Assembly: GCF_000716435.1 (NCBI RefSeq)
Contig: NZ_JNWO01000021.1
Location: forward strand, 1 to 64,000
Reading direction: 5' to 3'
From: Streptomyces xylophagus
GTDB lineage: Bacteria; Actinomycetota; Actinomycetes; Streptomycetales; Streptomycetaceae
Length of the DNA stretch: 64,000 bases
In this document: piece by piece, positions 1 through 8,813 of the stretch
Position numbering within the stretch: the first letter of the stretch is position 1
How the letters are laid out: each line of letters opens with the position of its first letter
Program-made: the position numbers and the translations under genes
Notes under the pieces: model-generated
Told to the model about the DNA's origin: nothing
The model's database searches: none
The model's input: only the letters and a program-made list of their open reading frames with translations

Positions 1-98
1 GGAAACGCCCGGTTACATTCCGAACCCGGAAGCTAAGCCTTACAGCGCCGATGGTACTGCAGGGGGGACCCTGTGGGAGAGTAGGACGCCGCCGAACA
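1..98 (+). rRNA. rrf: 5S ribosomal RNA, 3' part (5' end outside the window)
   Basis: The window opens inside a 5S rRNA. The sequence around 15-98 (CCGAACCCGGAAGCTAAGCC, then GGGAGAGTAGGACGCCGCCG) is the conserved actinomycete 5S core and 3' strand. Only the first roughly 20-25 nt are missing. It would be the last gene of a 16S-23S-5S operon to the left. A strong terminator follows directly. Confidence 0.95.
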
Positions 99-107
99 AT
101 ATTTGGA

Positions 108-157
108 GGACCCCTGGTCCCAGCGTTCACGCTGGGACCAGGGGTCCTTTTGTTTTT
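108..157 (+). terminator. rRNA operon terminator
   Basis: A perfect 18-bp inverted repeat (108-125 with 130-147) has a 4-nt loop and is followed by TTTTGTTTTT. It lies 10 nt after the 5S gene. The long perfect stem with a true T-tract is unusual for Streptomyces protein genes but fits an rRNA operon end. Confidence 0.95.
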
Positions 158-244
158 CCAGAAACATCCAGAAACACAGTCCGGAGCGCGCCGAGTAGCT
201 GGCTGCGCGAGAATGACTTGCGGTACCGAAGACAGGAGTCACCG

Positions 245-2590
245 ATGTCCACCAACTCTCCCGAGGACCGACCGGAGCGCGACGAGCGGCGACGGGACAG
301 TGGTGACCGCGGCGACCGTGGCGGGTACCGCGGAGGCCCGAGTCGTAGCAACGATCGTGGTAACGACAACCGTGGCGGCGCCCCCCGTCGTGACGACCGT
401 GGCAGCAGCGGTGGCGGTGGCGATCGCGGTGGATTCCGTGGGCGCGATGACCGTCCGGCCGGCCCGCGGCGCGATGACCGTTCTGCGAGTCCGCGCCGTG
501 ACGACCGTCCGTCCGGTCCCCGTCGTGATGACCGTGGCGCCGATCGTGGAGGGCGTCCCGGTGGTTTCCGTCGGGACGACAGCCGTGGTGAGCGTCCTGC
601 GTTCCGGCGTGACGACCGCAGCGACAACCGGGGCGGTGAGCGTCGCGACGACAACCGTGGTGATCGCGGTGGTTTCCGGCGCGATGACAGCCGTGGTGAG
701 CGTCCGCCCTTCCGTCGGGACGACAACCGCGGTGGCGGTGGTGGTTTCCGGCGTGACGACAGTCGCGGTGAGCGTCCGCCGTTCCGCCGTGATGACCGTG
801 ACAACCGGGGCGAGCGTCCTGCCTTCCGGCGTGACGACGACCGTGGTGACCGCGGCAGCTACCCCCGCCGCGACGACCGTGGTGGTAGCGGTGGCGGTGG
901 CGATCGCGGTGGATTCCGCGGCCGTGACGACCGTTCGGCCGGCCCGCGGCGCGATGACCGTCCTGCTGGTCCCCGTCGTGATGACCGTGGCGGCGATCGC
1001 GGTGGGCGTCCCGGTGGTTTCCGTCGGGACGACAGCCGTGGTGAGCGTCCCGCGTTCCGCCGTGACGACCGCAGCGACAACCGAAGCGACAACCGGGGCG
1101 GCGAGCGTCCGCCCTTCCGCCGTGATGACCGGAGGGACGACCGCCGTGACGGTGACCGTCCTGCTTTCCGGCGCGATGACGACCGTGGTGACCGTGGCAG
1201 CTACCCCCGCCGTGACGACCGTGCGGCCGGTCCGCGTCGTGATGACCGAGGTGGCGAGCGCCCGCCGTTCCGGCGTGATGACAACCGTGGTGAGCGTCCG
1301 CCGTTCCGTCGCGACGACCGTGACAACCGTGGTGAGCGTCCTGCCTTCCGGCGTGACGACGACCGTGGTGACCGCGGTGGTTTCCGTGGCCGTGATGACC
1401 GTTCCTCGGCTCCTCGTCGTGATGACCGTCCCGCCGGCCCGCGTCGTGACGACCGGCCGGCCGGTCCCCGTCGTGATGACCGTGGAGGCGATCGCGGTGG
1501 TTTCCGCCGTGACGACAGCCGAGGTGACCGTCCCGCGTTCCGCCGTGACGACGACCGCGGTGAGCGTGGCAGCTACCCCCGCCGTGACGACCGGCGCGAT
1601 GACCGTCGGGGCGACGACCGCCGTGGTGGCGGCAGCCGGTTCCGTGACGAGCGGGAGCGTGACCGCGACCGCGAGCCGATCAAGCGGCTGCCGATCCCCG
1701 AGGACGTCACGGGCGAGGAGATCGACAAGGACGTACGGCAGGAGCTGATGAGCCTGCCGAAGGGGCTCGCGGAGGATGTCGCCAAGAATCTGGTGATGGT
1801 CGCCCGGCTCATCGACGAGGACCCCGAGGCCGCCTACGCGTACTCCAAGATCGCCCTGCGACTGGCGTCGCGCGTCGCCGCCGTGCGTGAGGCGGCCGGG
1901 TTCGCCGCGTACGCGACCCAGAAGTACAGCGAGGCGCTGGCCGAGTTCCGGGCCGCGCGGCGGATGACCGGCAGCGTGGATCTGTGGCCCGTGATGGCCG
2001 ACTGCGAGCGTGGGCTCGGGCGGCCGGAGAAGGCGCTGGAGATGGCCGGGGCCGCCGAGGTGCACAAGCTCGACAAGGCCGGACAGGTCGAGATGCGGCT
2101 CGTCGCGGCCGGTGCCCGGCGTGACATGGACCAGCTCGACGCGGCCATCGTCACGTTGCAGAGCCCCGAGCTGGCCTCGAACAGTGTGCAGCCGTGGACC
2201 CCGCGACTGCGGTACGCCTACGCCGACGCCCTGCTCGCGGCCGGGCGTGAGGACGAGGCGCGGGAGTGGTTCGCCAAGGCCGTGGAGTCCGACAAGGACG
2301 GCAGCACGGACGCGTCGGACCGCCTCGCCGCGATGGACGGTGTCGAGTTCGTCGACGCGTTCGTCGAGGACGAGGATGAGGACGACGACGAGCGCGACGA
2401 CGACGTCGAGCCTCAGGACGAGGCTTCCGCACTCGACGAGGTGGAAGCCGACATCGAGGATGACGACGAAGATGATGACGAGGACGACGACTTCGAGGAC
2501 GTCGAGGCCGAAGTCGAGGCTAAGGAAGACGTCGTCAAGGTAGACGTGGTCAAGGAAGACGTCGTTAAAGAAGAAGACGACAAGGACTGA
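245..2590 (+). CDS. Low-complexity RDD/RGG-repeat protein with TPR-like domain and acidic tail
   Basis: This 781-aa protein has three parts. Residues about 20-480 are a polyampholytic repeat built from RRDDRG, FRRDD, GERPAF and PRRDDR units. Residues about 490-690 form a helical region with alternating A/L/E helices like tetratricopeptide repeats. Residues about 700-781 are an Asp/Glu-rich tail. The start at 245 was chosen because AGGAG lies at 234-238; an in-frame codon at 218 lacks a ribosome site. No enzyme motif is visible. RGG-like tracts in known proteins bind RNA, and the position directly behind an rRNA operon makes a ribosome or RNA link attractive, but that is inference. The repeats keep other frames open, which produces false long ORFs on both strands. 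Confidence 0.85.
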   Translation: MSTNSPEDRPERDERRRDSGDRGDRGGYRGGPSRSNDRGNDNRGGAPRRDDRGSSGGGGDRGGFRGRDDRPAGPRRDDRSASPRRDDRPSGPRRDDRGADRGGRPGGFRRDDSRGERPAFRRDDRSDNRGGERRDDNRGDRGGFRRDDSRGERPPFRRDDNRGGGGGFRRDDSRGERPPFRRDDRDNRGERPAFRRDDDRGDRGSYPRRDDRGGSGGGGDRGGFRGRDDRSAGPRRDDRPAGPRRDDRGGDRGGRPGGFRRDDSRGERPAFRRDDRSDNRSDNRGGERPPFRRDDRRDDRRDGDRPAFRRDDDRGDRGSYPRRDDRAAGPRRDDRGGERPPFRRDDNRGERPPFRRDDRDNRGERPAFRRDDDRGDRGGFRGRDDRSSAPRRDDRPAGPRRDDRPAGPRRDDRGGDRGGFRRDDSRGDRPAFRRDDDRGERGSYPRRDDRRDDRRGDDRRGGGSRFRDERERDRDREPIKRLPIPEDVTGEEIDKDVRQELMSLPKGLAEDVAKNLVMVARLIDEDPEAAYAYSKIALRLASRVAAVREAAGFAAYATQKYSEALAEFRAARRMTGSVDLWPVMADCERGLGRPEKALEMAGAAEVHKLDKAGQVEMRLVAAGARRDMDQLDAAIVTLQSPELASNSVQPWTPRLRYAYADALLAAGREDEAREWFAKAVESDKDGSTDASDRLAAMDGVEFVDAFVEDEDEDDDERDDDVEPQDEASALDEVEADIEDDDEDDDEDDDFEDVEAEVEAKEDVVKVDVVKEDVVKEEDDKD
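300..1650 (+). repeat. Coding degenerate tandem repeats (RDD-rich)
   Basis: Codon-phased imperfect repeats run through the N-terminal half of the gene starting at 245. One long duplication is evident: the stretch from about 400 to 650 ([14 protein letters not shown] onward) recurs from about 885 to 1110. The unit [17 protein letters not shown] recurs at about 835, 1180 and, in variant form, 1550. All length differences are multiples of three. Confidence 0.85.
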
Positions 2591-2610
2591 CGACACCACA
2601 CGTCAGTGAC

Positions 2611-2644
2611 AAGGGCGGGACCCCGGTATTGGGGTCCCGCCCTT
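2611..2644. terminator. Bidirectional terminator between convergent genes
   Basis: A 12-bp perfect GC stem (2613-2624 with 2631-2642), extended by two A-T pairs, has a 6-nt loop. It lies between the gene ending at 2590 (+) and the gene ending at 2661 (-). Short T runs flank it on both strands. Confidence 0.85.
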
Positions 2645-2660
2645 TCGCGTTTCCGGTGTC

Positions 2661-3953
2661 TCAGGGTTCCAGCGTGCGCAGCACCAGCCCCGACGCCGGC
2701 TTCGGGCCGAAAGACGTCGACTTGCGGGGCATCGTGACGCCCTGGCGGGCCAGGTCGCGTACGACCTCCTCGCGGACGGGGTGCATCAGGACGGCCGTAT
2801 CGCCGTCGCGTTCCGCCTTGCGGACGGTGGCGGCGGTGTCGTGGATGTAGGCGATGCGGGTCGGGTCATCCTCGGGGATGAGCCAGACGTGGTCCAGGAG
2901 GGTGGCGTGCAGGACCGTGGCGTCCAGGGTGCGCCAGGCGGCGGGGCGGTCGGCCGGGATCGTGCGGGCCAGGAGGTCCGGGTCCGGGCGGTCGACCAGG
3001 TGGAAGGTGCCGTCGCCGGCGAGGAGGAAGGCATTGCCCGCGCAGGCCGCGTCGGCGAGGGTCTCCAGGGCTTCCGGGAGAGGCACTTCCAGGTGCTGGA
3101 CGCGGAACAGGCCATCCAGGGCGGCCAGGGCGTCGGCCACCGGGACGCCGTGCAGGAGGCGGTGGATCGCGCGGACGCGGAGGGGGTAGCGGGCCGTGTC
3201 GACGAGGAGGACGAGGCCGTAGTCCCAGGGGCTGGGGGAGGGGTGCTCCGCGCGTAGACGTCGATAGGTGGCCCAGCGGTGGTGGCCGTCGGCGATCAGG
3301 GCCTGGTGCTGGGCCAGGTCCGTCTGGATGCGGGCCAGGTCGGTGGGGTCGGTGACCGACCAGAGGCGGTGGCTGTAGCCGTCCTCCGTGGTCGTCGACA
3401 GGAGCGCGGGGTTCTCGGCGATGCGCTCGACCACCGTCGTCGTGTCGGCCGGTGAGCCGTTGCCCCGGTAGGTGAGGAGCAGGGGTTCGAGGTTCGCGGA
3501 GGTGGCGCGCATGAGGGCCGCGCGGTCCGCGACCACGTGCGGCATGACGTCCTCGTGCGGCAGGACCACGCCCTCCGACGGGTCCGACAGACGCAGCGCG
3601 CCGATGACACCACGCTGCAACAGGCCGTTGCCGTCGCGCTGTTCGTAGACGTACAGGCCGGGCTCGGGGTCGGTGGTGAGGACTCCCTCGGAGAGCCAGC
3701 GGTGCAGGGTGTCGGCGGCCTGTTCGTTGCGGGCACTCGGGGTGACGGCCTGCGGGAGGATCAGGCGGACGATGTTGTGCGGGTCGGAGTCCTGGAGATG
3801 ATGCAGGCCGTCGGGGCGTACGACGACGTCGTACGGTGGGGACGTCACGGCGGCCAGGCTGCCGACCAGGTCGGGGTCGTAGCGAAGGCCTCGGAACGGG
3901 GTGAGTTCCAGGCCTCGGCGCTCCGTTGCTTCCGAGTGACCTGCGGTGTTCAT
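2661..3953 (-). CDS. DUF1015 family protein
   Basis: 430 aa. The sequence carries the DUF1015 hallmarks: an N-terminal FRGLRYDP and SPPYDVV segment (residues about 20-45), a central NIVRLILP segment, and the motif LIADGHHRW (about residue 220). The DGHHR motif resembles the active-site region of ParB/SerK-like folds. The family has no firmly established function; a role as an uncharacterised kinase or nucleotide-binding protein would be inference. It is convergent with the RDD-repeat gene and divergent from the HAD phosphatase at 4026. No strong ribosome site is visible before the ATG at 3953. Confidence 0.9.
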   Translation of the reverse strand: MNTAGHSEATERRGLELTPFRGLRYDPDLVGSLAAVTSPPYDVVVRPDGLHHLQDSDPHNIVRLILPQAVTPSARNEQAADTLHRWLSEGVLTTDPEPGLYVYEQRDGNGLLQRGVIGALRLSDPSEGVVLPHEDVMPHVVADRAALMRATSANLEPLLLTYRGNGSPADTTTVVERIAENPALLSTTTEDGYSHRLWSVTDPTDLARIQTDLAQHQALIADGHHRWATYRRLRAEHPSPSPWDYGLVLLVDTARYPLRVRAIHRLLHGVPVADALAALDGLFRVQHLEVPLPEALETLADAACAGNAFLLAGDGTFHLVDRPDPDLLARTIPADRPAAWRTLDATVLHATLLDHVWLIPEDDPTRIAYIHDTAATVRKAERDGDTAVLMHPVREEVVRDLARQGVTMPRKSTSFGPKPASGLVLRTLEP

Positions 3954-4025
3954 CCCGGCATCGTACGTGTGTCAGTGGCGTGCGGGATGATCGGGTGAAA
4001 GCGATCGAACGAGGAGCGATGTGGA

Positions 4026-5054
4026 ATGAGCCAGAGCGTCAGGACGAGTCCCGAGGGCAGTGGCCGGGCCCTGAGCGAGGCGTACGACACGGCGCTGCTC
4101 GACCTGGACGGGGTGGTGTACGCGGGGGGTAACGCGATCGCTCACGCGGTCGACTCGCTCGCCACCGCCCGCGCCGGCGGGATGCGGCTCGCCTACGTCA
4201 CCAACAACGCGCTGCGGACGCCGGATGCCGTGGCCGAGCATCTCACCGAGCTGGGTATACCGACCGGCGCGGACGACGTCATCACCTCCGCGCAGGCCGT
4301 CGCCCGGCTGATCAGCGAGCAGGTGCCGGCGGGCTCCCGCGTGCTGGTGATCGGTGGGGAGGGGCTGCGGGTCGCGCTGCGCGAGCGCGGACTCGAGCCC
4401 GTCGACTCGGCCGAGGACGAGCCGGTGGCGGTCGTACAGGGCTACGGCGGCCCCGACCTGGCATGGGGGCGGTTCGCGGAGGCCTGTTACGCCATCGCGC
4501 GCGGGGTGCCGTGGTTCGCGTCCAACACCGACCTGACGATCCCGAGCGCGCGCGGCATCGCGCCGGGCAACGGCGCGGCGGTGGAGGTCGTACGGATAGC
4601 GACCGGGGCCGAGCCGCAGGTGGCGGGGAAGCCGTTGCCGCCGATGCACAAGGAGACGATCCTGCGGACGGGCGCCGAGCGGCCGTTGGTGGTGGGGGAC
4701 CGGCTGGACACGGACATCGAGGGGGCGTTCAACGGGGAGGTCGACTCGCTGCTCGTCCTGACCGGCGTGACCGACGGCGCGCAGTTGCTCGCCGCGCCGC
4801 CGCAGCACCGGCCGACGTACGTCGACGCCGATCTGCGGGGCATCCTCACCGGGCAGCCCGAGGTCACCGAGGCGGGAGAGGGGTTCCGGTGCGGGGGTTG
4901 GACCGCGACGGCGGGCCGCGAGCGGCTGGAACTCGACGGTGAGGGTGAGCCCTTGGACGGGTTGCGCGCCCTGTGCGCGGCGGCCTGGACGGCGGCGGGG
5001 GACGGTTCCTGCGGGCTGGACGGGGAGAAGGCGCTGGCGCGGCTGGGCCTGTGA
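4026..5054 (+). CDS. HAD-superfamily hydrolase, NagD-like (class IIA)
   Basis: 342 aa. HAD motifs are in order: DLDGVVY near residue 26 (nucleophile Asp and acid Asp), YVTNNA near residue 57 (motif II), a GKPLPP lysine near residue 200 (motif III), and VVGDRLDTDIEG near residue 222 (motif IV). The cap between motifs II and III is the NagD/PGP type found in 4-nitrophenylphosphatase, UMP and phosphoglycolate phosphatases. An extra C-terminal stretch of about 80 residues (after about 265) is longer than typical NagD proteins. The substrate cannot be told from sequence. The start ATG follows GAGGAG about 10 nt upstream. Confidence 0.9.
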   Translation: MSQSVRTSPEGSGRALSEAYDTALLDLDGVVYAGGNAIAHAVDSLATARAGGMRLAYVTNNALRTPDAVAEHLTELGIPTGADDVITSAQAVARLISEQVPAGSRVLVIGGEGLRVALRERGLEPVDSAEDEPVAVVQGYGGPDLAWGRFAEACYAIARGVPWFASNTDLTIPSARGIAPGNGAAVEVVRIATGAEPQVAGKPLPPMHKETILRTGAERPLVVGDRLDTDIEGAFNGEVDSLLVLTGVTDGAQLLAAPPQHRPTYVDADLRGILTGQPEVTEAGEGFRCGGWTATAGRERLELDGEGEPLDGLRALCAAAWTAAGDGSCGLDGEKALARLGL

Positions 5055-5102
5055 ACAGGGGCTGAGCCCCCAGGAAGAGGGGCTCGCCCTCCGAGCCGCA
5101 TG

Positions 5103-5121
5103 CGAGGGTAGGCTAACCTAA
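5103..5121 (+). promoter_or_regulatory. Iron box (DmdR1/IdeR-type operator)
   Basis: The 19-mer at 5103-5121 matches the actinobacterial IdeR/DmdR1 consensus TTAGGTTAGGCTAACCTAA at 16 of 19 positions, including an uninterrupted 13-base 3' match. It ends 4 nt before the GTG at 5126 and includes TAACCT at 5114-5119, which is correctly placed to be a -10 element for a leaderless transcript. Iron-bound repressor here would block initiation of the siderophore importer operon. Confidence 0.85.
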
Positions 5122-5125
5122 CCTC

Positions 5126-6169
5126 GTGTTGGTCGACAGTCCCCCAGAACAGCGCGCGGAGACCGCCCCCGCGCCCCCAACCCGCCGGGCGATACGGGTC
5201 CTTGGGCTCTTCGCCTCCGTGGCGCTCCTGGCGCTCGTCGCCCTGGCGAGCATCGCGATCGGCGCGAAATCGCTGCCGTTGGGGGATGTGTGGCACGGCC
5301 TGTTCCATGACTCGGGGACGTATGCCGACGTCGTGGTCGGCGACCGGATATCCCGTACGGTCCTCGGGCTGCTCGCAGGTGCCGCACTCGGCCTCTCTGG
5401 CGCCGTCCTCCAGGCGCTCACCCGCAACCCCCTCGCGGACCCCGGACTGCTCGGCATCAACGCCGGTGCCTCGGCCGCCGTCGTCACCGCCATCACCTAC
5501 TTCGGTGTCACGAGCCTCAGCGGCTACGTCTGGTTCGCCTTCGCGGGCGCGGCGGTGGTCGGTGCGCTGGTCTGGTTCCTGGGCGGCAGCCGGGGTGCCA
5601 CGCCCGTGCGCCTCGCCCTCGCCGGCACCGCGATCAGTGCCGCGCTCTACGGCTATCTCCAGGCCGTCATGATCATGGACGACGCGGCGCTCTCCAAGAT
5701 GCGCTTCTGGACGGTCGGTTCGCTGGCCTCGGCCACCGGCTCGACGATCACGCAGGTCGCGCCGTTCTTCGCGGTCGGCACGGTCGTCGCCCTGCTGCTC
5801 GCCCGGCCGTTGAACGCGGTGGCCATGGGCGACGACACCGCCCGCGCCCTAGGCGCCAACCTCAACCGCACCCGCGCGCTCGCCATGCTCTCCGCGACCG
5901 TGCTGTGCGGGGCGGCCACCGCCGCCTGCGGCCCGATCGTGTTCGTCGGCCTGATGGTGCCGCACGTGGTGCGCTCGTTCACCGGCCCCGACCTGCGCTG
6001 GATCCTGCCGTACGCCACGATCCTGTCGCCCGTGCTGCTGCTCGGCGCGGATGTCCTCGGTCGGATGGTCGCGCGGCCCGCGGAGCTTCAGGTCGGCATC
6101 GTCACCGCGATCCTCGGCGGTCCGGTCTTCATCTATCTCGTACGACGGCGGAGGACGGCCCAGCTGTGA
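5126..6169 (+). CDS. FecCD-family siderophore ABC transporter permease (first)
   Basis: 347 aa, the usual length for a BtuC/FecD/FhuB-half permease, with about nine to ten hydrophobic segments. Conserved features are the LSGAVLQALTRNPLADPGLLG region (residues about 88-110), which contains the family's QxxxRNPLAxPxxLG motif, and the late GLMVPHVVR coupling region (about 272-280). It forms a membrane heterodimer with the next gene and imports ferric siderophore into the cytoplasm. The GTG start has no Shine-Dalgarno, which fits a leaderless mRNA starting at the iron box. It overlaps the next gene by 4 nt. No binding protein gene is adjacent. Confidence 0.92.
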   Translation: MLVDSPPEQRAETAPAPPTRRAIRVLGLFASVALLALVALASIAIGAKSLPLGDVWHGLFHDSGTYADVVVGDRISRTVLGLLAGAALGLSGAVLQALTRNPLADPGLLGINAGASAAVVTAITYFGVTSLSGYVWFAFAGAAVVGALVWFLGGSRGATPVRLALAGTAISAALYGYLQAVMIMDDAALSKMRFWTVGSLASATGSTITQVAPFFAVGTVVALLLARPLNAVAMGDDTARALGANLNRTRALAMLSATVLCGAATAACGPIVFVGLMVPHVVRSFTGPDLRWILPYATILSPVLLLGADVLGRMVARPAELQVGIVTAILGGPVFIYLVRRRRTAQL

Positions 6170-7221
6170 AGGCCACATCGACCCAGATTCCCCGTACGAA
6201 GGCCGTACGCACCGGTGGCTTCTCTCTCCGCCTCGACCTCCGTGCCTTCACGGTCGTCGTCCTCCTCCTGGTCTGCGCGCTCGCCGCGAGCGTCGTGCTG
6301 ATCGGTACCGGGGACTTCCCGATCCCGGCCGGTGACGTGCTCAAGACACTGTTCGGGGGCGGTGACGCGGGTCAGGAGTTCATCGTCAACGAACTGCGGC
6401 TGCCGCGCGTTCTCGTCGGGCTGCTGGTCGGTGCCGCGCTCGGGCTGGGCGGTGCGCTGTTCCAGTCCATCTCCCGTAATCCGCTGGGCAGTCCGGACGT
6501 GCTCGGCCTCTCGCAGGGGTCGACGGCCGGGGCGCTCGTCATGATCGTGCTGTTCTCCGGCAGCGCGACCGCCGTCACCCTCGGGGCGCTGGTCGGCGGG
6601 CTGGTGACCGGGCTCGCCATCTATCTGCTCGCCTGGAAGCAGGGGGTGCACGGGTACCGGCTCGTCCTGGTCGGCATCGGCGTCTCCGCCGTCGTCACCG
6701 CGGTCAACGGCTATCTGCTCACCAAGGCCGACCTCGTCGACGCGGCCCGCGCGGTCGTGTGGATGACCGGTTCCCTCAACGGCCGTGACTGGACCCAGGT
6801 CTGGCCGCTCCTCGCGCTCTGCGCCGTACTCCTGCCGCTCGTCCTCGCCAACGCGCGCGGGCTGCGGATGATGGAGATGGGCGACGACGTGTCGTACGCC
6901 CTCGGAGTGCGCGTCGAGCGCGTGCGGCTGCTGCTGATGGTCGCCGCCGTGCTGCTCACCTCGGCCGCGACCGCCGCCGCCGGACCGGTCGGCTTCGTGG
7001 CTCTTACGGCGCCGCAGCTCGCCCGGCGCCTGACCCGCTCGCCGGGTCCGAACCTGGTGCCCTCGCTGTGCATGGGCGCCACCCTGCTGGTCACCGCCGA
7101 CTGGGCGTCCCAACGGGCCTTCGGCGCCGACCAGTTGCCCGTGGGCGTGGTCACCGGAGTCCTCGGCGGGATCTACCTGCTGTGGCTCCTGGTCACCGAG
7201 CGCAAGGCGGGCCGGATATGA
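6166..7221 (+). CDS. FecCD-family siderophore ABC transporter permease (second)
   Basis: 351 aa from the GTG at 6166, which overlaps the upstream stop codon in a GTGA arrangement. The longer upstream reading of this frame runs inside the first permease and is not real. The FecCD signature is at residues about 90-115 (FQSISRNPLGSPDVLG), and the coupling segment GFVALTAPQLARRL is at about 277-290. It is the second membrane half of the importer. It is translationally coupled to both neighbours and so is presumably co-regulated by the iron box at 5103. Confidence 0.92.
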   Translation: MKATSTQIPRTKAVRTGGFSLRLDLRAFTVVVLLLVCALAASVVLIGTGDFPIPAGDVLKTLFGGGDAGQEFIVNELRLPRVLVGLLVGAALGLGGALFQSISRNPLGSPDVLGLSQGSTAGALVMIVLFSGSATAVTLGALVGGLVTGLAIYLLAWKQGVHGYRLVLVGIGVSAVVTAVNGYLLTKADLVDAARAVVWMTGSLNGRDWTQVWPLLALCAVLLPLVLANARGLRMMEMGDDVSYALGVRVERVRLLLMVAAVLLTSAATAAAGPVGFVALTAPQLARRLTRSPGPNLVPSLCMGATLLVTADWASQRAFGADQLPVGVVTGVLGGIYLLWLLVTERKAGRI

Positions 7222-8117
7222 ACCCGTCGACGAAACCAGCGACGAACGCCTCGGCGAACGAGGACAACCGAAGGAGCACCGTGAACCGCCTGTCCGCCGA
7301 GAACGTCACCCTCGCCTACGACCAGCGCGTCATCGCACGGCAGTTGTCGGTGGAGATCCCCGACAACTCCTTCACGGTGATCGTCGGCCCGAACGCGTGC
7401 GGCAAGTCCACGCTGCTGCGTGCCCTGTCGCGGATGCTGAAGCCGACGGAGGGCCGGGTGCTGCTCGACGGGCAGGTCATCCAGTCGATGCCGGCGAAGA
7501 AGGTCGCACGTACCCTGGGTCTGCTGCCGCAGTCGTCCATCGCGCCCGACGGGATCACCGTCGGCGACCTCGTGGGCCGCGGCCGGTACCCGCACCAGGG
7601 CATCCTGCGCCAGTGGTCCAACGAGGACGAGCGGGTCGTACAGGAGTCGATGGCGCAGACCGGTGTCGCCGAGCTGGCCGATCGCTATGTCGACGAACTG
7701 TCCGGCGGGCAGCGGCAGCGTGTGTGGATCGCGATGGCGCTCGCCCAGCAGACTCCCCTGCTGCTGCTCGACGAGCCGACCACCTACCTGGACATCCAGC
7801 ACCAGATCGACGTCCTCGACCTGTGCGCCGAACTGCACGAGGAGCAGGGCCGCACGCTGGTCGCGGTGCTGCACGACCTCAACCACGCGGCCCGGTACGC
7901 CACCCACCTGATCGCGCTGCGGGAGGGCGCGGTCATCGCGGAGGGGGCGCCGGGCGACATCGTCACGGCCGAACTGGTCGAGGAGGTCTTCGGACTGCGC
8001 TGCCAGGTCATCGACGACCCGGAGACGGGGACGCCACTGGTGGTGCCGGCGGCGCGGAAGGCACGCGCGCGGGCGCATACCGACCTCGGCAAAGTGGCCG
8101 CTACAGAAGCGTCCTGA
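7218..8117 (+). CDS. Siderophore ABC transporter ATP-binding protein (FepC/FecE type)
   Basis: 299 aa from the ATG at 7218 (ATGA overlap with the permease stop). A GTG at 7281 with AAGGAG four nt upstream is a credible alternative and would give 278 aa, closer to the FecE average. Walker A GPNACGKST, Q-loop LLPQSS, signature LSGGQRQR, Walker B LLLLDEP and switch His in VLHDLNHA are all intact. It energises the two permeases. It ends 5 nt before the convergent SCP2 gene, inside a 17-bp direct repeat that spans both gene ends. Confidence 0.93.
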   Translation: MNPSTKPATNASANEDNRRSTVNRLSAENVTLAYDQRVIARQLSVEIPDNSFTVIVGPNACGKSTLLRALSRMLKPTEGRVLLDGQVIQSMPAKKVARTLGLLPQSSIAPDGITVGDLVGRGRYPHQGILRQWSNEDERVVQESMAQTGVAELADRYVDELSGGQRQRVWIAMALAQQTPLLLLDEPTTYLDIQHQIDVLDLCAELHEEQGRTLVAVLHDLNHAARYATHLIALREGAVIAEGAPGDIVTAELVEEVFGLRCQVIDDPETGTPLVVPAARKARARAHTDLGKVAATEAS

Positions 8118-8139
8118 AACGACTACAGAAGCTTCCTGA
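8101..8139. repeat. 17-bp direct repeat at the junction of convergent genes
   Basis: CTACAGAAGCGTCCTGA (8101-8117) and CTACAGAAGCTTCCTGA (8123-8139) differ at one base and lie 22 bp apart. The first copy carries the TGA stop of the ATPase gene. The second begins with CTA, which is the TAG stop of the minus-strand SCP2 gene. Confidence 0.9.
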
Positions 8140-8470
8140 GGCGGAATAGGTCGAACACGTTGGCCTCCAGCTTCACCCGGCCCGAGCCCCAGGCCTTCGC
8201 GAAGTTCAGGCCGCCGTTGACCATGGCGACCAGGTCGTCGCCCGCCATGGTCAGCCTGATCTGGGCCTTCTCCGGAGGAAGGCCCTGCACGGTCTCGTCC
8301 ACCACGATGCGGCCGCCGGTGAGCCGGCCGACGAACGTGACGTCGAGGTCGGTGATCCGGCAGCTGACCGAACGGTCCATGGCCGCGGCGGCGCGGACAT
8401 TCCCATCGGCCTTCTGCATGTTGTCCGAGAGCTTCTCGAGTGCGGCACGGCACTCTTCGATCGTTGCCAT
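8123..8470 (-). CDS. SCP2 sterol-binding-domain protein
   Basis: 115 aa, a stand-alone SCP2-like domain. The family pattern is seen in the paired beta strands (VSCRITDLDVTFVGRLTGG), the ITLTMAGDDLVAMVNGGLN-like segment (about residues 75-92) and the terminal helix rich in hydrophobic residues. SCP2 domains hold lipid or other hydrophobic ligands in a tunnel; the ligand here is unknown. It starts 42 bp from the divergent gene at 8513, so the two probably share a promoter region. Confidence 0.85.
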   Translation of the reverse strand: MATIEECRAALEKLSDNMQKADGNVRAAAAMDRSVSCRITDLDVTFVGRLTGGRIVVDETVQGLPPEKAQIRLTMAGDDLVAMVNGGLNFAKAWGSGRVKLEANVFDLFRLRKLL

Positions 8471-8512
8471 CGTGATCGACGGTACCCCAGGCCTTCGGGG
8501 TAGCGTCTGGGC

Positions 8513-8806
8513 ATGAGCGACTCAGTTCCCGAGGCCGAGGCCGGGGCCGTACCGGAGGCCGTTCCGGAGGCGGAGCCCACGTACGACCCCGCCGCCCCCG
8601 CCCCGCTGAACGTGGACCGCACCCCGAGCGGCAACCCCGACGTCGACGCCCAGCTCGGGCGGCTGGCCGACACCGACCACCTCGCCACGGACGGACATGT
8701 CGAGGTGTACGAGGATGTACACCGGGGGCTGCGCGACGCGCTCACCGCGCTCGACGCCCGCCCGGGACCTCCGGCGCCCCCATCGACGTACGACCGCAGG
8801 AGCTGA
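8513..8806 (+). CDS. Small acidic protein of unknown function
   Basis: 97 aa, rich in Glu, Ala and Pro at the N terminus (residues 1-35). This is followed by a more ordered segment with a NPDVDAQLGRLADTDHL motif and HVEVYEDVHRGLRDAL helix (about 45-82). I do not recognise a characterised family, although it precedes tlyA in a compact operon. TAGCGT at 8501-8506 sits 6 nt before the ATG and suggests a leaderless transcript. tlyA follows 7 nt downstream, with AGGAG at 8798-8802 inside this gene. Confidence 0.8.
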   Translation: MSDSVPEAEAGAVPEAVPEAEPTYDPAAPAPLNVDRTPSGNPDVDAQLGRLADTDHLATDGHVEVYEDVHRGLRDALTALDARPGPPAPPSTYDRRS

Positions 8807-8813
8807 ACCGAAC

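Noticed and set aside
300..1650. RDD repeats as a CRISPR or satellite array
   Set aside because: The repeats are codon-phased, variable in length and inside a gene with a ribosome site.
51..1748. Long open frames on both strands across the RDD repeats (also 239-2599 on the minus strand)
   Set aside because: They result from codon-phased repeats: Thr/Val/Ala-rich peptides without family features, lacking a ribosome site. The RDD frame has the ribosome site and a TPR-like core.
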